From contig CANGIT010000002.1 in NCBI GenBank assembly GCA_947454155.1, forward strand, positions 124,001-188,000: a stretch of DNA of 64,000 nucleotides, read 5' to 3'. The stretch is from Chitinophagaceae bacterium (lineage in GTDB: Bacteria; Bacteroidota; Bacteroidia; Chitinophagales; Chitinophagaceae). The position numbers and the translations under genes were made by a program. The notes beneath the pieces were generated by a model that made no database searches, was not told where the DNA came from, and saw only the letters and a program-made list of their open reading frames with translations. Every line of letters starts with the position of its first letter. The stretch's first letter is position 1. Shown one piece after another: positions 35,787 through 43,719 of the stretch.

Positions 35787-36012
35787 TGGTATTTGTTTTT
35801 GATTTTTGCTTTGATGCTGAATTTAAAGTTAGGGGATTATCGATGTTCAAAAAATCTTTTCCTAAGAATAAATAAATCAATAATGCAATAAAAATAATAC
35901 AGGTTCGTTTTATTGATGTACCAATCCTATTTATCGGTAGGCTTGAATCTGATATGACATAGTGATATCATGAATGCAAAGCTTTTGCCTGTCACCCAAC
36001 TTTAAAACCATA

Positions 36013-36630
36013 ATGGCTATGAAAACGACCCTTACCACATTTAGCTTATTGTTTGCTTCGGCTGTAATGATCAGCTCTTGCGCCACCAATAAAATGGCCG
36101 CCAATCAGCGGTCTGCAGAAATACGCTCCTCAAAAGAACTTGCCGGTTTCTTTGTTACCAAGAAAGATGGCAACACACAATATTATAATTCTTTGGAACT
36201 CGTCAAGGGTGCATTTACCTCGCCTCATTTATTGGCTGATGGAAAAATTAAAATCAAATCCAGCGATATTGTAGCTTATCAAACGACAACGCATTATGCT
36301 GTATCGCAAGCTTTATTCAGTAACGGCCGTAAAAGTTTTGTGTCGAAAGAGGCGTTGCCGGGGTTTGCCGTGCGAGTGGTGAAAGGCAAGTTGAATGTGT
36401 ATTGTAAAAAGTATTTCAATGGTAATGCAGCAGTGGATGAGTTCTATATTCAGTCGGGTAATGATGGAAAAATCAGTTTGTATTCTGCCGATCTTATGCA
36501 GAAGATGATTGCAGAGAATGATCAGGCGTTGAACTATTTTAATGATACCCATGACAAGGTGGCGATGGCTGAGAAAATTCAGAACGCAGCTGCCATTTAC
36601 AACAACAAAACAGCGGTAACTAAAAATTAG
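36013..36630 (+). CDS. Lipoprotein of unknown function
   Basis: I start at the ATG at 36013 (MAMKTTLT), giving 205 residues; an in-frame reading from 35974 adds 13 residues before the signal and is less likely. The lipobox is VMISSC near residue 22-23. The mature protein is mixed alpha/beta with a Lys/Tyr-rich character and ends in a helical region (AEKIQNAAAIYNNKTA). No catalytic motif or known domain is evident. It is flanked by other envelope genes, a SIMPL protein and an L,D-transpeptidase. Confidence 0.65.
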   Translation: MAMKTTLTTFSLLFASAVMISSCATNKMAANQRSAEIRSSKELAGFFVTKKDGNTQYYNSLELVKGAFTSPHLLADGKIKIKSSDIVAYQTTTHYAVSQALFSNGRKSFVSKEALPGFAVRVVKGKLNVYCKKYFNGNAAVDEFYIQSGNDGKISLYSADLMQKMIAENDQALNYFNDTHDKVAMAEKIQNAAAIYNNKTAVTKN

Positions 36631-36739
36631 TTATAGGATAAATTAAGTGTGTTTTTTTTAATTGCATCATTAATTCCCGGGTTTACTTCCGTAATGCCTG
36701 GGATTAATGTATTTTAGGTGATGCCCATCATTTGCAGGA

Positions 36740-37891
36740 ATGGCAACTTCCTATAGTTTTAGCAGAATTTCTCCGCTGCTTATGAAGATGCTTGCAAAAT
36801 TCGGTGCACTTGCGATTCTGCTTTCAAGTGGTCTTTTACATCAGCCATCATTAGCTTCGGATTTCAATCTTTTCAATACTCCATTTCAATTTACTGATAC
36901 TACAGACCCTATCATACGTCATCAACTGCAGTTGTTGGCTCAGGCAGAAAGAAAAATCAATAGCCTGAAAAATTCATACGATTTTTCTCCTCTGGTATTG
37001 AAAGGCCGTATGTTGAAAGTGGGTGATACCTCTTCATTGATCATCAAAATCAAACAGCGTCTTTTTTTACTGGGCGACTTTCAAAATAATCATCCTGATC
37101 CTGTTTTTGATTCTGCTTTATATCAATCCATTTTACATTTTCAAAACAGAAACGGACTGGCGCCTAAAGGTTTTGTCGATCGTTTATTTATTCATGCGTT
37201 GAACATGCCCTTGGATACTTTGCTAAAAAAAATTAAATCCAATGCTAACAAATGGGAGCAGTTGTCTTTGTATACAGACAGCGTTGTATTGATGGTCAAT
37301 ATCCCCGATTTTATTTTGCATGTGTATGAACACGGAAGAGAAGTGAAGAAGATGAAAGTAATCGTTGGTAAGCCCAGTCATCCAACCGCAAGGTTTGAAG
37401 GGAATCTGAAATATGTTGTTTTTTGTCCTTACTGGAATATCCCCCCAGGAATTTTAAAAAAGGAAATCTTTCCGGAGATGGCGAAACACCACGGTTATCT
37501 TTTTAGTCATCATATGGAGTGGCATGGAAATGGGATAAGACAACTGCCGGGAAAAGACAATGCCTTGGGGGATGTGAAATTTTTATTTCCCAATCGGTAT
37601 CATATCTACATGCATGACACGCCCATCAAGAATTTGTTCAGTCAGCATAAAAGAGCGTACAGTCATGGCTGTATTCGTTTGGAGGATGCTACTTGGCTGG
37701 CAGAATTCGTTATGGCCAAAGAATTGGGATGGGATGCTTCAATGGTAAAGGAAAAGATGGCGAAGGGGAAAGAATCGTATCATCAGCTGTCGGAGTCGGT
37801 GAGGGTTTTGATCACATATTTCACTGTTTGGGTGGATGGCGGCGGGGAATTGCAAATCAGAGATGATTTATATCATTTGGATCATGAATGA
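36740..37891 (+). CDS. L,D-transpeptidase (YkuD) with peptidoglycan-binding domain
   Basis: The 383-residue enzyme crosslinks or edits peptidoglycan using a catalytic cysteine. After a signal/anchor (hydrophobic at about 17-38) comes a PG_binding_1-like region (GDTSSLIIKIKQRLFLLGDF near 95, then FQNRNGLAPKGFVD), followed by the YkuD domain starting near 175 and the active site HGxxC: SHGCIRLED with Cys311 and His309. The arrangement resembles YcbB/LdtD. It is exported. The downstream hairpin lies so that its U-tract serves the opposite-strand gene. Confidence 0.88.
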   Translation: MATSYSFSRISPLLMKMLAKFGALAILLSSGLLHQPSLASDFNLFNTPFQFTDTTDPIIRHQLQLLAQAERKINSLKNSYDFSPLVLKGRMLKVGDTSSLIIKIKQRLFLLGDFQNNHPDPVFDSALYQSILHFQNRNGLAPKGFVDRLFIHALNMPLDTLLKKIKSNANKWEQLSLYTDSVVLMVNIPDFILHVYEHGREVKKMKVIVGKPSHPTARFEGNLKYVVFCPYWNIPPGILKKEIFPEMAKHHGYLFSHHMEWHGNGIRQLPGKDNALGDVKFLFPNRYHIYMHDTPIKNLFSQHKRAYSHGCIRLEDATWLAEFVMAKELGWDASMVKEKMAKGKESYHQLSESVRVLITYFTVWVDGGGELQIRDDLYHLDHE

Positions 37892-37894
37892 AAT

Positions 37895-37920
37895 AAAAAA
37901 GCCCGAAAAGATTTTCGGGC
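37895..37920 (-). terminator. Terminator for the RRM gene
   Basis: GCCCGAAAA pairs with TTTTCGGGC (37901-37920). Read on the minus strand the hairpin is followed by TTTTTTATTT, so it terminates the RRM gene. It also ends the L,D-transpeptidase transcript weakly. Confidence 0.85.
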
Positions 37921-37940
37921 TGATCTATAAAAATAGGCTA

Positions 37941-38255
37941 TTAATATCTGTTGTTACGGTTATTGAATCCGCCTCTGTCGCGATTGAATCCGTCGGGACG
38001 GGATGAAGGTTTGGGTCTGTCTTCTGCTTCTTTTACCACCAGTGGTTTTTTGCCGAGAGAGATGTCGTTCAGACTTTCAATGGCTTCTAATCCTTCCTCA
38101 CGGTTTTTCATTTCAACAAAAGCAAAACCTTTGCTTTTGCCGGTTTCTTTGTCCATGGCTACTTTGGCTGAAACCACTTCTCCAAATTTTTCAAATATCT
38201 CTTCCAGTTCTGCGTCATCAAGATCGTAGGGTAGTCCGGCAACAAAAATCTTCAT
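37941..38255 (-). CDS. RRM-type RNA-binding protein with RG-rich tail
   Basis: The 104-residue protein has a single RNA recognition motif: RNP2 IFVAGLPY near residue 3 and RNP1 KGFAFVEM near 43, with the usual beta-alpha-beta spacing. A 25-residue tail (FNRDRGGFNNRNNRY) is rich in Arg, Asn and Gly, a composition common in cold-shock RNA chaperones. It is a candidate partner for the small RNAs of this region. Its gene lies 4.7 kb from the twin units, so the link is only proximity. Confidence 0.9.
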   Translation of the reverse strand: MKIFVAGLPYDLDDAELEEIFEKFGEVVSAKVAMDKETGKSKGFAFVEMKNREEGLEAIESLNDISLGKKPLVVKEAEDRPKPSSRPDGFNRDRGGFNNRNNRY

Positions 38256-38445
38256 AAAATGTTTTTGGTGAAATTACATAACTTAATCGGCTGTACGAAA
38301 TAATTGGTGTAAATTATTTTCATGCCGCAATGAAAATAAAGGCAGATGATAAATCCAATCGCATGAAATGTAGGACAGTCATTTCATTACATGAATTTCG
38401 GCTAATCATTGCCGTGTGTCATTCATCTTTTCGGACGCAACTTAA
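38256..38445. other. Intergenic region upstream of RRM gene
   Basis: 190 bp of A/T-rich sequence. A 28-codon ORF at about 38373-38459 is possible but has no support. A cold-shock-type long 5' leader for the RRM gene could lie here; I see no clear fold. Confidence 0.3.
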
Positions 38446-38752
38446 AAAATAGATATCAAGTATGCGTTTAGTTTGTTCAAAGGATTGGAAGCGGAACTGG
38501 CTTTTCGTGGATATGAGATAAGGAAATGGATATAAAGCGGTCTTAAATCTAAAGATATTGGAAAGTGGTTTTCAGGAAAATTGAACTGGTCTTTTAAAGG
38601 ATAGGATGTTTGCGCTCTTCAGTGGTATTGGATTTTCAGACACAATGATCTTTTCAATTATCGTGCCAAACTATTTTTTCGGCAGTATAAATTATTTTTC
38701 TTCAAATAAGGAAGCTATCAGAAATACTTCTCAAATCGGATTGATTATTTAA
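38446..38752 (+). pseudogene. Possible relic of a CPBP-type membrane protease gene
   Basis: In one frame, 38461-38535 reads YAFSLFKGLEAELAFRGYE then RKWI and a stop. This resembles the CPBP motif EExxxRG with flanking hydrophobic residues. In another frame, from ATG 38606 to TAA 38750-38752, comes a 48-residue hydrophobic segment (FSGIGFSDTMIFSIIVPNYF) like the next helices of the fold. No single frame connects them. I read this as a decayed gene with at least one frameshift and a stop. The similarity is short and unverified. Confidence 0.3.
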
Positions 38753-38771
38753 TATTTTTGAAAGAAAAATC

Positions 38772-39215
38772 ATGACGCAAACAAAAGGGATCATCAAAAC
38801 AGCCAAAGGCGATATTCATTTCGAATTATTTGACGAGGCTACGCCCATAGCCGCAGGTAATTTTAAAAAACTCATCTTGTCGGGTTATTACAACGGGCTC
38901 ACTTTTCACCGAGTGATCCCCAATTTTGTGGTTCAAGGTGGATGCCCAATCGGTAATGGTGCCGGTGGACCGGGATATTCAATTCCCTGCGAAACTTCTG
39001 CTCCATTGCAATATCACGACAGAGGTGTTTTTTCGATGGCACATCGCGGCCCCAATACAGGGGGCTCACAATTTTTCATATGTCACAACCGAACCAGTAC
39101 CCAACATCTGGATGGGGTACATACTTGCTTTGGAAAAGTAACTGAAGGCCTTGAAGTTGTAGATGCTATTGAGGCTGGAGATAAGATCGTAGAGATAGTA
39201 GTTTTGCTATCTTGA
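38772..39215 (+). CDS. Peptidyl-prolyl cis-trans isomerase (cyclophilin type)
   Basis: The 147-residue cytoplasmic cyclophilin catalyses proline isomerisation. It is short but complete: IKTAKGDIHFELFDEATP at the start, FHRVIPNFVVQGGCP near 44, SMAHRGPNTGGSQFFICH near 91, and HLDGVHTCFGKVTEGLEVV near 117, which hold the conserved Arg, Phe, Gln and His of the active site. No signal peptide is present, so it acts in the cytosol. The ATG at 38772 follows the relic region. Confidence 0.93.
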   Translation: MTQTKGIIKTAKGDIHFELFDEATPIAAGNFKKLILSGYYNGLTFHRVIPNFVVQGGCPIGNGAGGPGYSIPCETSAPLQYHDRGVFSMAHRGPNTGGSQFFICHNRTSTQHLDGVHTCFGKVTEGLEVVDAIEAGDKIVEIVVLLS

Positions 39216-39380
39216 GTATCGTAAAATTACGTACAGATAACATTATTTATAATTTTATATAAATTGAAAATCAGCTTTTTGTGCCGTAATGGATTTTAAT
39301 GGATTTCCTTTTTTGGTATTTAATTTCTACTTTTATAAACTGAAAATTGTTTTTTAGATTTTCTGACTAAAAAAAGCAAA

Positions 39381-40535
39381 ATGGGATTTTCTTCCGTCAA
39401 TCGTTATTTGTTGGTGCTGCTGGTACTATTTGTGCCAGGGGCAAATTTGTTGGCCCAAAATAACATGCGCATTGATTTGCATGGTACTACTTCGTATGCC
39501 GGCATTGAGGTGGGCTCAAAAGGGGTGAAAATGAGTATCGTTGAAATGTCTGGAATCGGAGCCAAAAATGGCAATTACAAAATAATCAAAGACACTTCTG
39601 TAAATACAGATTTCATCACTTTCAATAATGAATCATTCAAATCTACTTATAAAGGTTTAACCGGTTTATTTAATGCGGCGCTTTCCAATTATCATATTAC
39701 TTCCGACCGAATTTTTACTGTATTCAGCAGTGGTGTAAAAGTGGTTTCAGAAAGAGAAAATAAAGTCATCTGGTTGCAAAATCTGGCTGATTCTTTCCGT
39801 AAAGCCATTAATGAGCCTCAGCGAAGCATGAAAGCCATAGATGTGATGGATGAAGCAAGGTTGTCGCATCTCGGAATTGTACCTGCTTCAAAACGATATA
39901 CTACTTTTTTAATCGATATCGGAAGTGGAAATACAAAAGGGGGTTATTTTCCTTCCGGCAACACAAAAGATTTCAAGTTGTTTCAGCTGACCTGGGGGAC
40001 TAAAAGTATCGCCAATTCTACCGAAAAAAGAATGGATGAAGATAAGTCGCTGGCTAATTATTATAAGCAGTTGCAGCGTGTATTGTCTGGACAAGCCGAT
40101 GAAGAAATAACTTATGCAGTGAATTACAGCGGAGCTTACAATATGAGCGACAATATCGCATTCAGCGGAGGTATCGCATGGGCAACAGCTACTTTGATGT
40201 ATCCCGAATTGGTAGATAATCCCGTGGTGCCCGTCACTTACGATGATGTGCTGAAGTTCAATCAAAAAGTATATAGTCAATACAAAACCTTGTCCGACTC
40301 TGCCTTGCTTCGTTTGGTGAAAGAAAAATCAGTTGATAAAAACAATGTGAAGAATGAAATCGCAAAAGTGACCAAGGTCTTCGATCAGCGTGCTTTGCTT
40401 TCGGGTAGTGGTTTGTTGTTGAAAATAATGCGTCAATTTGAGGGAGTGAATGAAAAAAAACAATTCTATCTGATCAAAAATGGACAGGTAGGATGGATAA
40501 GCGCCTATGTTTCGCAGTTGTTAGGCTATCAATAA
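39381..40535 (+). CDS. Exported Ppx/GppA-like protein
   Basis: The 384-residue protein has an N-terminal signal peptide (hydrophobic residues 10-26, ANLLAQ), unusual because Ppx/GppA enzymes are normally cytosolic. The actin-like fold appears as MDEARLSHLG near 155, the phosphate-binding IDIGSGNTKGGYF near 176, and the helix region FSGGIAWATATLMYP near 262. An N-terminal half matches TTSYAGIEVGSKGVKMSIVE. Such a fold could hydrolyse polyphosphate or nucleotides outside the cytosol, or bind peptidoglycan-related ligands. I would not assign activity. A membrane coiled-coil gene follows 71 bp downstream. Confidence 0.65.
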   Translation: MGFSSVNRYLLVLLVLFVPGANLLAQNNMRIDLHGTTSYAGIEVGSKGVKMSIVEMSGIGAKNGNYKIIKDTSVNTDFITFNNESFKSTYKGLTGLFNAALSNYHITSDRIFTVFSSGVKVVSERENKVIWLQNLADSFRKAINEPQRSMKAIDVMDEARLSHLGIVPASKRYTTFLIDIGSGNTKGGYFPSGNTKDFKLFQLTWGTKSIANSTEKRMDEDKSLANYYKQLQRVLSGQADEEITYAVNYSGAYNMSDNIAFSGGIAWATATLMYPELVDNPVVPVTYDDVLKFNQKVYSQYKTLSDSALLRLVKEKSVDKNNVKNEIAKVTKVFDQRALLSGSGLLLKIMRQFEGVNEKKQFYLIKNGQVGWISAYVSQLLGYQ

Positions 40536-40606
40536 CCAAGCGCTATTTTTCATCCGCTGTAAACATCTGAATGTTCTGCTAACTAACTATACTAACTTGT
40601 TATTAC

Positions 40607-41536
40607 ATGAAAGACTCTAAATCATTATTGCTTATCATCGTGTCATTTCTGCTGATTGCGGTTTCGCTGGTTTTGTTGTGGACCTGGGGATATAAGATAG
40701 GCAATCAAAAAGGTGTGGACGATGGAAAGATATACGTAATCAGTGATACCACCAGAAGTACCATGCCGGACAAGGATTCATTGTTTCATCTCTATTTTGA
40801 AGCCATGCACAATCTCAGTGACTTGGATTCAGCGTTGGATAAAGCAGATTCACTGAAGTCGGATATCAACAACAAACTGGGAGAGTTCTATCAGTTAAGA
40901 GACGAATTGCTGGGCATGCTGAATAAGCCTATCGACAGAAAAGGCATCAAGGATGCTGATAAAAAAATGGGTGAACTGCAGAAGAGAATGGATCAGCTCA
41001 AAATTCAAAACAACAACATCGAAAAGGAAAACAAAAGACTATCAGCTTTATTGAACCGTCTTCCGGCTGAAATGCGTGTGAGGCCTGTTGTGGCCGATAC
41101 GGCTGCGGTTGTCGCAATTTCTTCAGATGTACCTGTCTCAAATGCTGGAGAAATGGTTTCTGGTCTCACATTTTTCGGCGCCATGGAAAGAGACGGAGAA
41201 TCTTTGGTCAGTGATTCTGCAGCAACCATGGAGAAATTGACGGGCAACTTTACTTTTGTCAGTCCAAAAGATGACGCAGCTACCGGGGTTATTTATATCG
41301 TGGTTACAACGCCCGATGGAAAAGTGATGCGCTCCACTTCCTGGGATACCGGCGCTTTTGAAACCAAAGAAGGCCGCAAAATTTACACCAGCAGTGTGAA
41401 GTATGAGGCGATGCCCGGAGAAACACAGCAGTTGAGCTTTGCGGTGCCTTACGACAGTTTTCAGCCCGGTGAATATCAAATAGAATTGTACAACAATGGT
41501 GTGAAAATTGCCAATGGTGTGAAAGTGCTCAAATGA
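40607..41536 (+). CDS. Membrane-anchored coiled-coil protein, paralogue of the window-start gene
   Basis: A 309-residue protein with an N-terminal membrane anchor (about 6-28, ending WTWGYKIG), a helical coiled-coil of Leu/Asp/Lys heptads at about 55-150, a flexible Ala/Val region, and a C-terminal beta-sandwich-like domain (LTFFGAME..., then DGKVMRSTSWDTGAFETKEG near 230 and the end QPGEYQIELYNNGVKIANG). The same plan and the TWGY signature occur in the partial gene at 1-712. It follows the exported Ppx/GppA-like gene and may act with it. Function unknown. Confidence 0.72.
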   Translation: MKDSKSLLLIIVSFLLIAVSLVLLWTWGYKIGNQKGVDDGKIYVISDTTRSTMPDKDSLFHLYFEAMHNLSDLDSALDKADSLKSDINNKLGEFYQLRDELLGMLNKPIDRKGIKDADKKMGELQKRMDQLKIQNNNIEKENKRLSALLNRLPAEMRVRPVVADTAAVVAISSDVPVSNAGEMVSGLTFFGAMERDGESLVSDSAATMEKLTGNFTFVSPKDDAATGVIYIVVTTPDGKVMRSTSWDTGAFETKEGRKIYTSSVKYEAMPGETQQLSFAVPYDSFQPGEYQIELYNNGVKIANGVKVLK

Positions 41537-41543
41537 TATTTTT

Positions 41544-41569
41544 TTTGTAGCGTTATAAATATTACTTTG
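41544..41569 (+). promoter_or_regulatory. Promoter-like boxes upstream of the 41.6-kb unit
   Basis: TTTG at 41544-41547, then 14 nt, then TTACTTTG at 41562-41569 (one mismatch to TAnnTTTG). This would start transcription at about 41575. Confidence 0.4.
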
Positions 41570-41591
41570 CAGTCTATTGCTTAATCCTCAT

Positions 41592-41639
41592 ATGTATTCT
41601 CACAAGAAAAGACCTGATCCACAAGAGGGTCGTTGCTAA
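41592..41639 (+). CDS. Possible 15-residue micro-ORF
   Basis: Encodes MYSHKKRPDPQEGRC, with ATG at 41592 and TAA at 41637-41639. KRP and P(N/Q)E echo the peptides of the twin units. The start is buried in a helix and no ribosome binding site is visible. There is no run of one amino acid as in classical attenuators. Confidence 0.3.
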   Translation: MYSHKKRPDPQEGRC

Positions 41640-41662
41640 TTCTATAAAGGATACATCCCTTG

Positions 41663-41688
41663 AAAACCTTCGTAAGAAGGTTTTTTTT
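41663..41688 (+). terminator. Intrinsic terminator of the 41.6-kb unit
   Basis: AAAACCTTC pairs with GAAGGTTTT around GTAA, then eight T (41681-41688). Confidence 0.88.
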
Positions 41689-41789
41689 ATTGTCCCGCTT
41701 CTCCCTATCTTGAGTTGAACAATTATGCCGGTGCATGCCTGAGTTACTATTTTTTGCCGGTTAACGATATTGTTATTTAATACATCAAG

Positions 41790-42266
41790 ATGAAGTCTGC
41801 CTCTTTAAAAGAAATCAAAACGGCACTGGAAACTCTTACTGCCGATGAATGTGCGGCATTGATACTGCGGTTGGCGAAGTTTAAAAAAGAAAACAAAGAA
41901 TCCATCACTTACTGGTTATTTGAGTCGCATGATGAAACCGCCTACGTTGCTGGCGTTTGTAGCATGATTGATCAGCTGTTTGATGAGGTGAATACAGACT
42001 CTCTGTACTATGCCAAGAAAACCATTCGTAAAATCATACGAGTGGCAAGTCGTTATGCCAAATACAGTGAAAAAGATAGCACTGAAGTGGAATTGCTGAT
42101 TTATGTTTGCATGAAATTCAAAGCGCTTGGCTTAGACTTAAACAAGAGTCAGGTGATGAAAAACATGTACACCTCGTTGCTTAAAAAAATCAATAAGTCA
42201 GTGGCGCAGATGCATGAAGATCTGCAATACGACTATCATCATCAGCTAAACAAACTCGAGTTGTAA
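41790..42266 (+). CDS. Hypothetical helical protein
   Basis: The 158-residue protein is helical and charged (for example ETLTADECAALILRLAKFKKENKES and YAKKTIRKIIRVASRYAKYS) and has no membrane segment or signal. A helical repeat-like layout with Lys/Tyr-rich amphipathic helices is visible. I do not recognise it. It lies between the small structured unit and the Mur-ligase gene, 47 bp upstream of the latter, and probably shares its transcript. Confidence 0.65.
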   Translation: MKSASLKEIKTALETLTADECAALILRLAKFKKENKESITYWLFESHDETAYVAGVCSMIDQLFDEVNTDSLYYAKKTIRKIIRVASRYAKYSEKDSTEVELLIYVCMKFKALGLDLNKSQVMKNMYTSLLKKINKSVAQMHEDLQYDYHHQLNKLEL

Positions 42267-42313
42267 ATTTCTAATAGACCAGTTTAATTTTTTATCAGAA
42301 TAAATAAGATGAA

Positions 42314-43687
42314 ATGGAGTTGAATGATTTTAAATCGGTTTTCTTTATAGGTGTGGCTGGAACAGGCATGAGTGCCATCGCTCAATATCTTGCCGGCGTA
42401 GATAAAAAAGTAGCCGGCAGTGACCGCTATTTCATGGAGGGGGTTGAAAACGAAACCCGCGACAAATTGGAACAGGCAGGCATACTTTGTTATGCTCAGA
42501 ATGGCGAAGGGCTAACGCCAGAAACCGACCTGGTCGTCGTGTCAACAGCCATCGAGGAAACCGTTAATGAAGTACAGAAGGCAAGGTCCTTGGAAATTCC
42601 CATCATCAAAAGAAGCGAACTCCTCGCTTTGATTGCACGCAGTAAAAAAACAGTAGCGGTTGGAGGTACCTCCGGAAAAAGCACAACCAGCGCCATGCTT
42701 TATGATATCATGCGATGCGCGGGGTGGAGGCCAAGCATCATCAGCGGAGCAGGTTTGGTCAGTATCATAGAACAAGGAAAAATAGGCAATGCCATAGTTG
42801 GAGAAGGAGAGTGGCTGATCATTGAGGCGGATGAAAGTGATGGATCCATTGTACAGTATACGCCCGAGGTAGGTCTGTTGTTGAATGTAGATAAGGATCA
42901 TCAGGATATAGAAGAGTTGATTGAGATCTTTACAAGATTTAAACACCATACAAAAGATCTTTTTGTGGTCAACCGCTGCAATCCTTTATCTGCAGCATTA
43001 TCGGCCGGACCTTCATTTGATTTTTCATCCGATGCTTTAATTTTAGCCGGCTATCAGTCTGGCCATTTCAAACAGCAAGGCATGAGCATACAGTTTGAAA
43101 TTAACGGATGCTCTTTTGAGATGCAAACCATTGGCCGCCACAACATGGAAAATGCATTGGCCGCCGTGGCGGTAGCATCGCAGCTGGGTATTGATTTGCC
43201 GGTATGCGCATCAGCTTTAAAAGAGTATAAAGGTATTCATCGTCGCCATCAATTGTTGGGGGTTAAAAATGGCGTCTGTGTCATTGATGACTATGGACAT
43301 AATCCCGTAAAATGTGCGGCATCCATCAATGCCTGTCAGGATATCGCTCCCAAGGTCATTGCCTGGTTTCAGCCGCATGGTTATGGACCTACAAGATTTT
43401 TGAAAGATGATTTCATTCATGAATTTGTAACTGTTCTTCGTGATGATGATGAGATATGGATGAGTGAGATTTTCTATGCGGGAGGAACCGCTGTCAAGGA
43501 TATTTCTTCCAATGATTTGATTATGGCGATTCGTGAGGCCGGGAAAAAAGCCTATTTCGTTGCCAATCGTAATGAATGGTTGGATGCCGTAAGGCCAAAT
43601 CTTATAGACAATTGTGTATTGTTGCTGATGGGCGCCCGAGATCCTGGATTGGAATTATTTGGAAAAACTGTTTTTGAAAAACTATAA
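42314..43687 (+). CDS. Divergent Mur ligase (MurC/Mpl-like)
   Basis: The 457-residue enzyme belongs to the ATP-dependent Mur ligase fold: N-terminal GVAGTGMSAIAQYL, P-loop VGGTSGKSTTSAM near residue 115-127, metal-binding EADESDGS near 173, GRHNMENALAAVAVA near 275, and a C-terminal domain with DDYGHNPVKC near 325. In typical MurC and Mpl the P-loop is GTHGKTTT and the last motif is a YAHHP-like sequence; here they are GTSGKSTT and YGHNP. It may be a recycling ligase (Mpl type) or a relative with another amino acid or peptide substrate. murC proper is not in this window. Confidence 0.75.
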   Translation: MELNDFKSVFFIGVAGTGMSAIAQYLAGVDKKVAGSDRYFMEGVENETRDKLEQAGILCYAQNGEGLTPETDLVVVSTAIEETVNEVQKARSLEIPIIKRSELLALIARSKKTVAVGGTSGKSTTSAMLYDIMRCAGWRPSIISGAGLVSIIEQGKIGNAIVGEGEWLIIEADESDGSIVQYTPEVGLLLNVDKDHQDIEELIEIFTRFKHHTKDLFVVNRCNPLSAALSAGPSFDFSSDALILAGYQSGHFKQQGMSIQFEINGCSFEMQTIGRHNMENALAAVAVASQLGIDLPVCASALKEYKGIHRRHQLLGVKNGVCVIDDYGHNPVKCAASINACQDIAPKVIAWFQPHGYGPTRFLKDDFIHEFVTVLRDDDEIWMSEIFYAGGTAVKDISSNDLIMAIREAGKKAYFVANRNEWLDAVRPNLIDNCVLLLMGARDPGLELFGKTVFEKL

Positions 43688-43719
43688 CTGATTATTATTG
43701 CATTTTCAATTGAAGTACC

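Larger units (their letters stand above)
41570..41688 (+). ncRNA. Small structured transcription unit with a 15-codon ORF
   Basis: About 115 nt between promoter-like boxes and a strong terminator. A nine-pair helix with one G-U pair joins ATGTATTCT (41592-41600) to AGGATACAT (41648-41656), and an inner GACC/GGTC hairpin can form at about 41610-41632. The first helix strand holds the start codon of MYSHKKRPDPQEGRC (41592-41639). Layout and micro-ORF pattern recall the twin units at 32.7-33.2 kb, but the sequence is otherwise different. It could be a small RNA, a leader peptide attenuating the gene at 41790, or both. I do not recognise the family. Confidence 0.5.
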
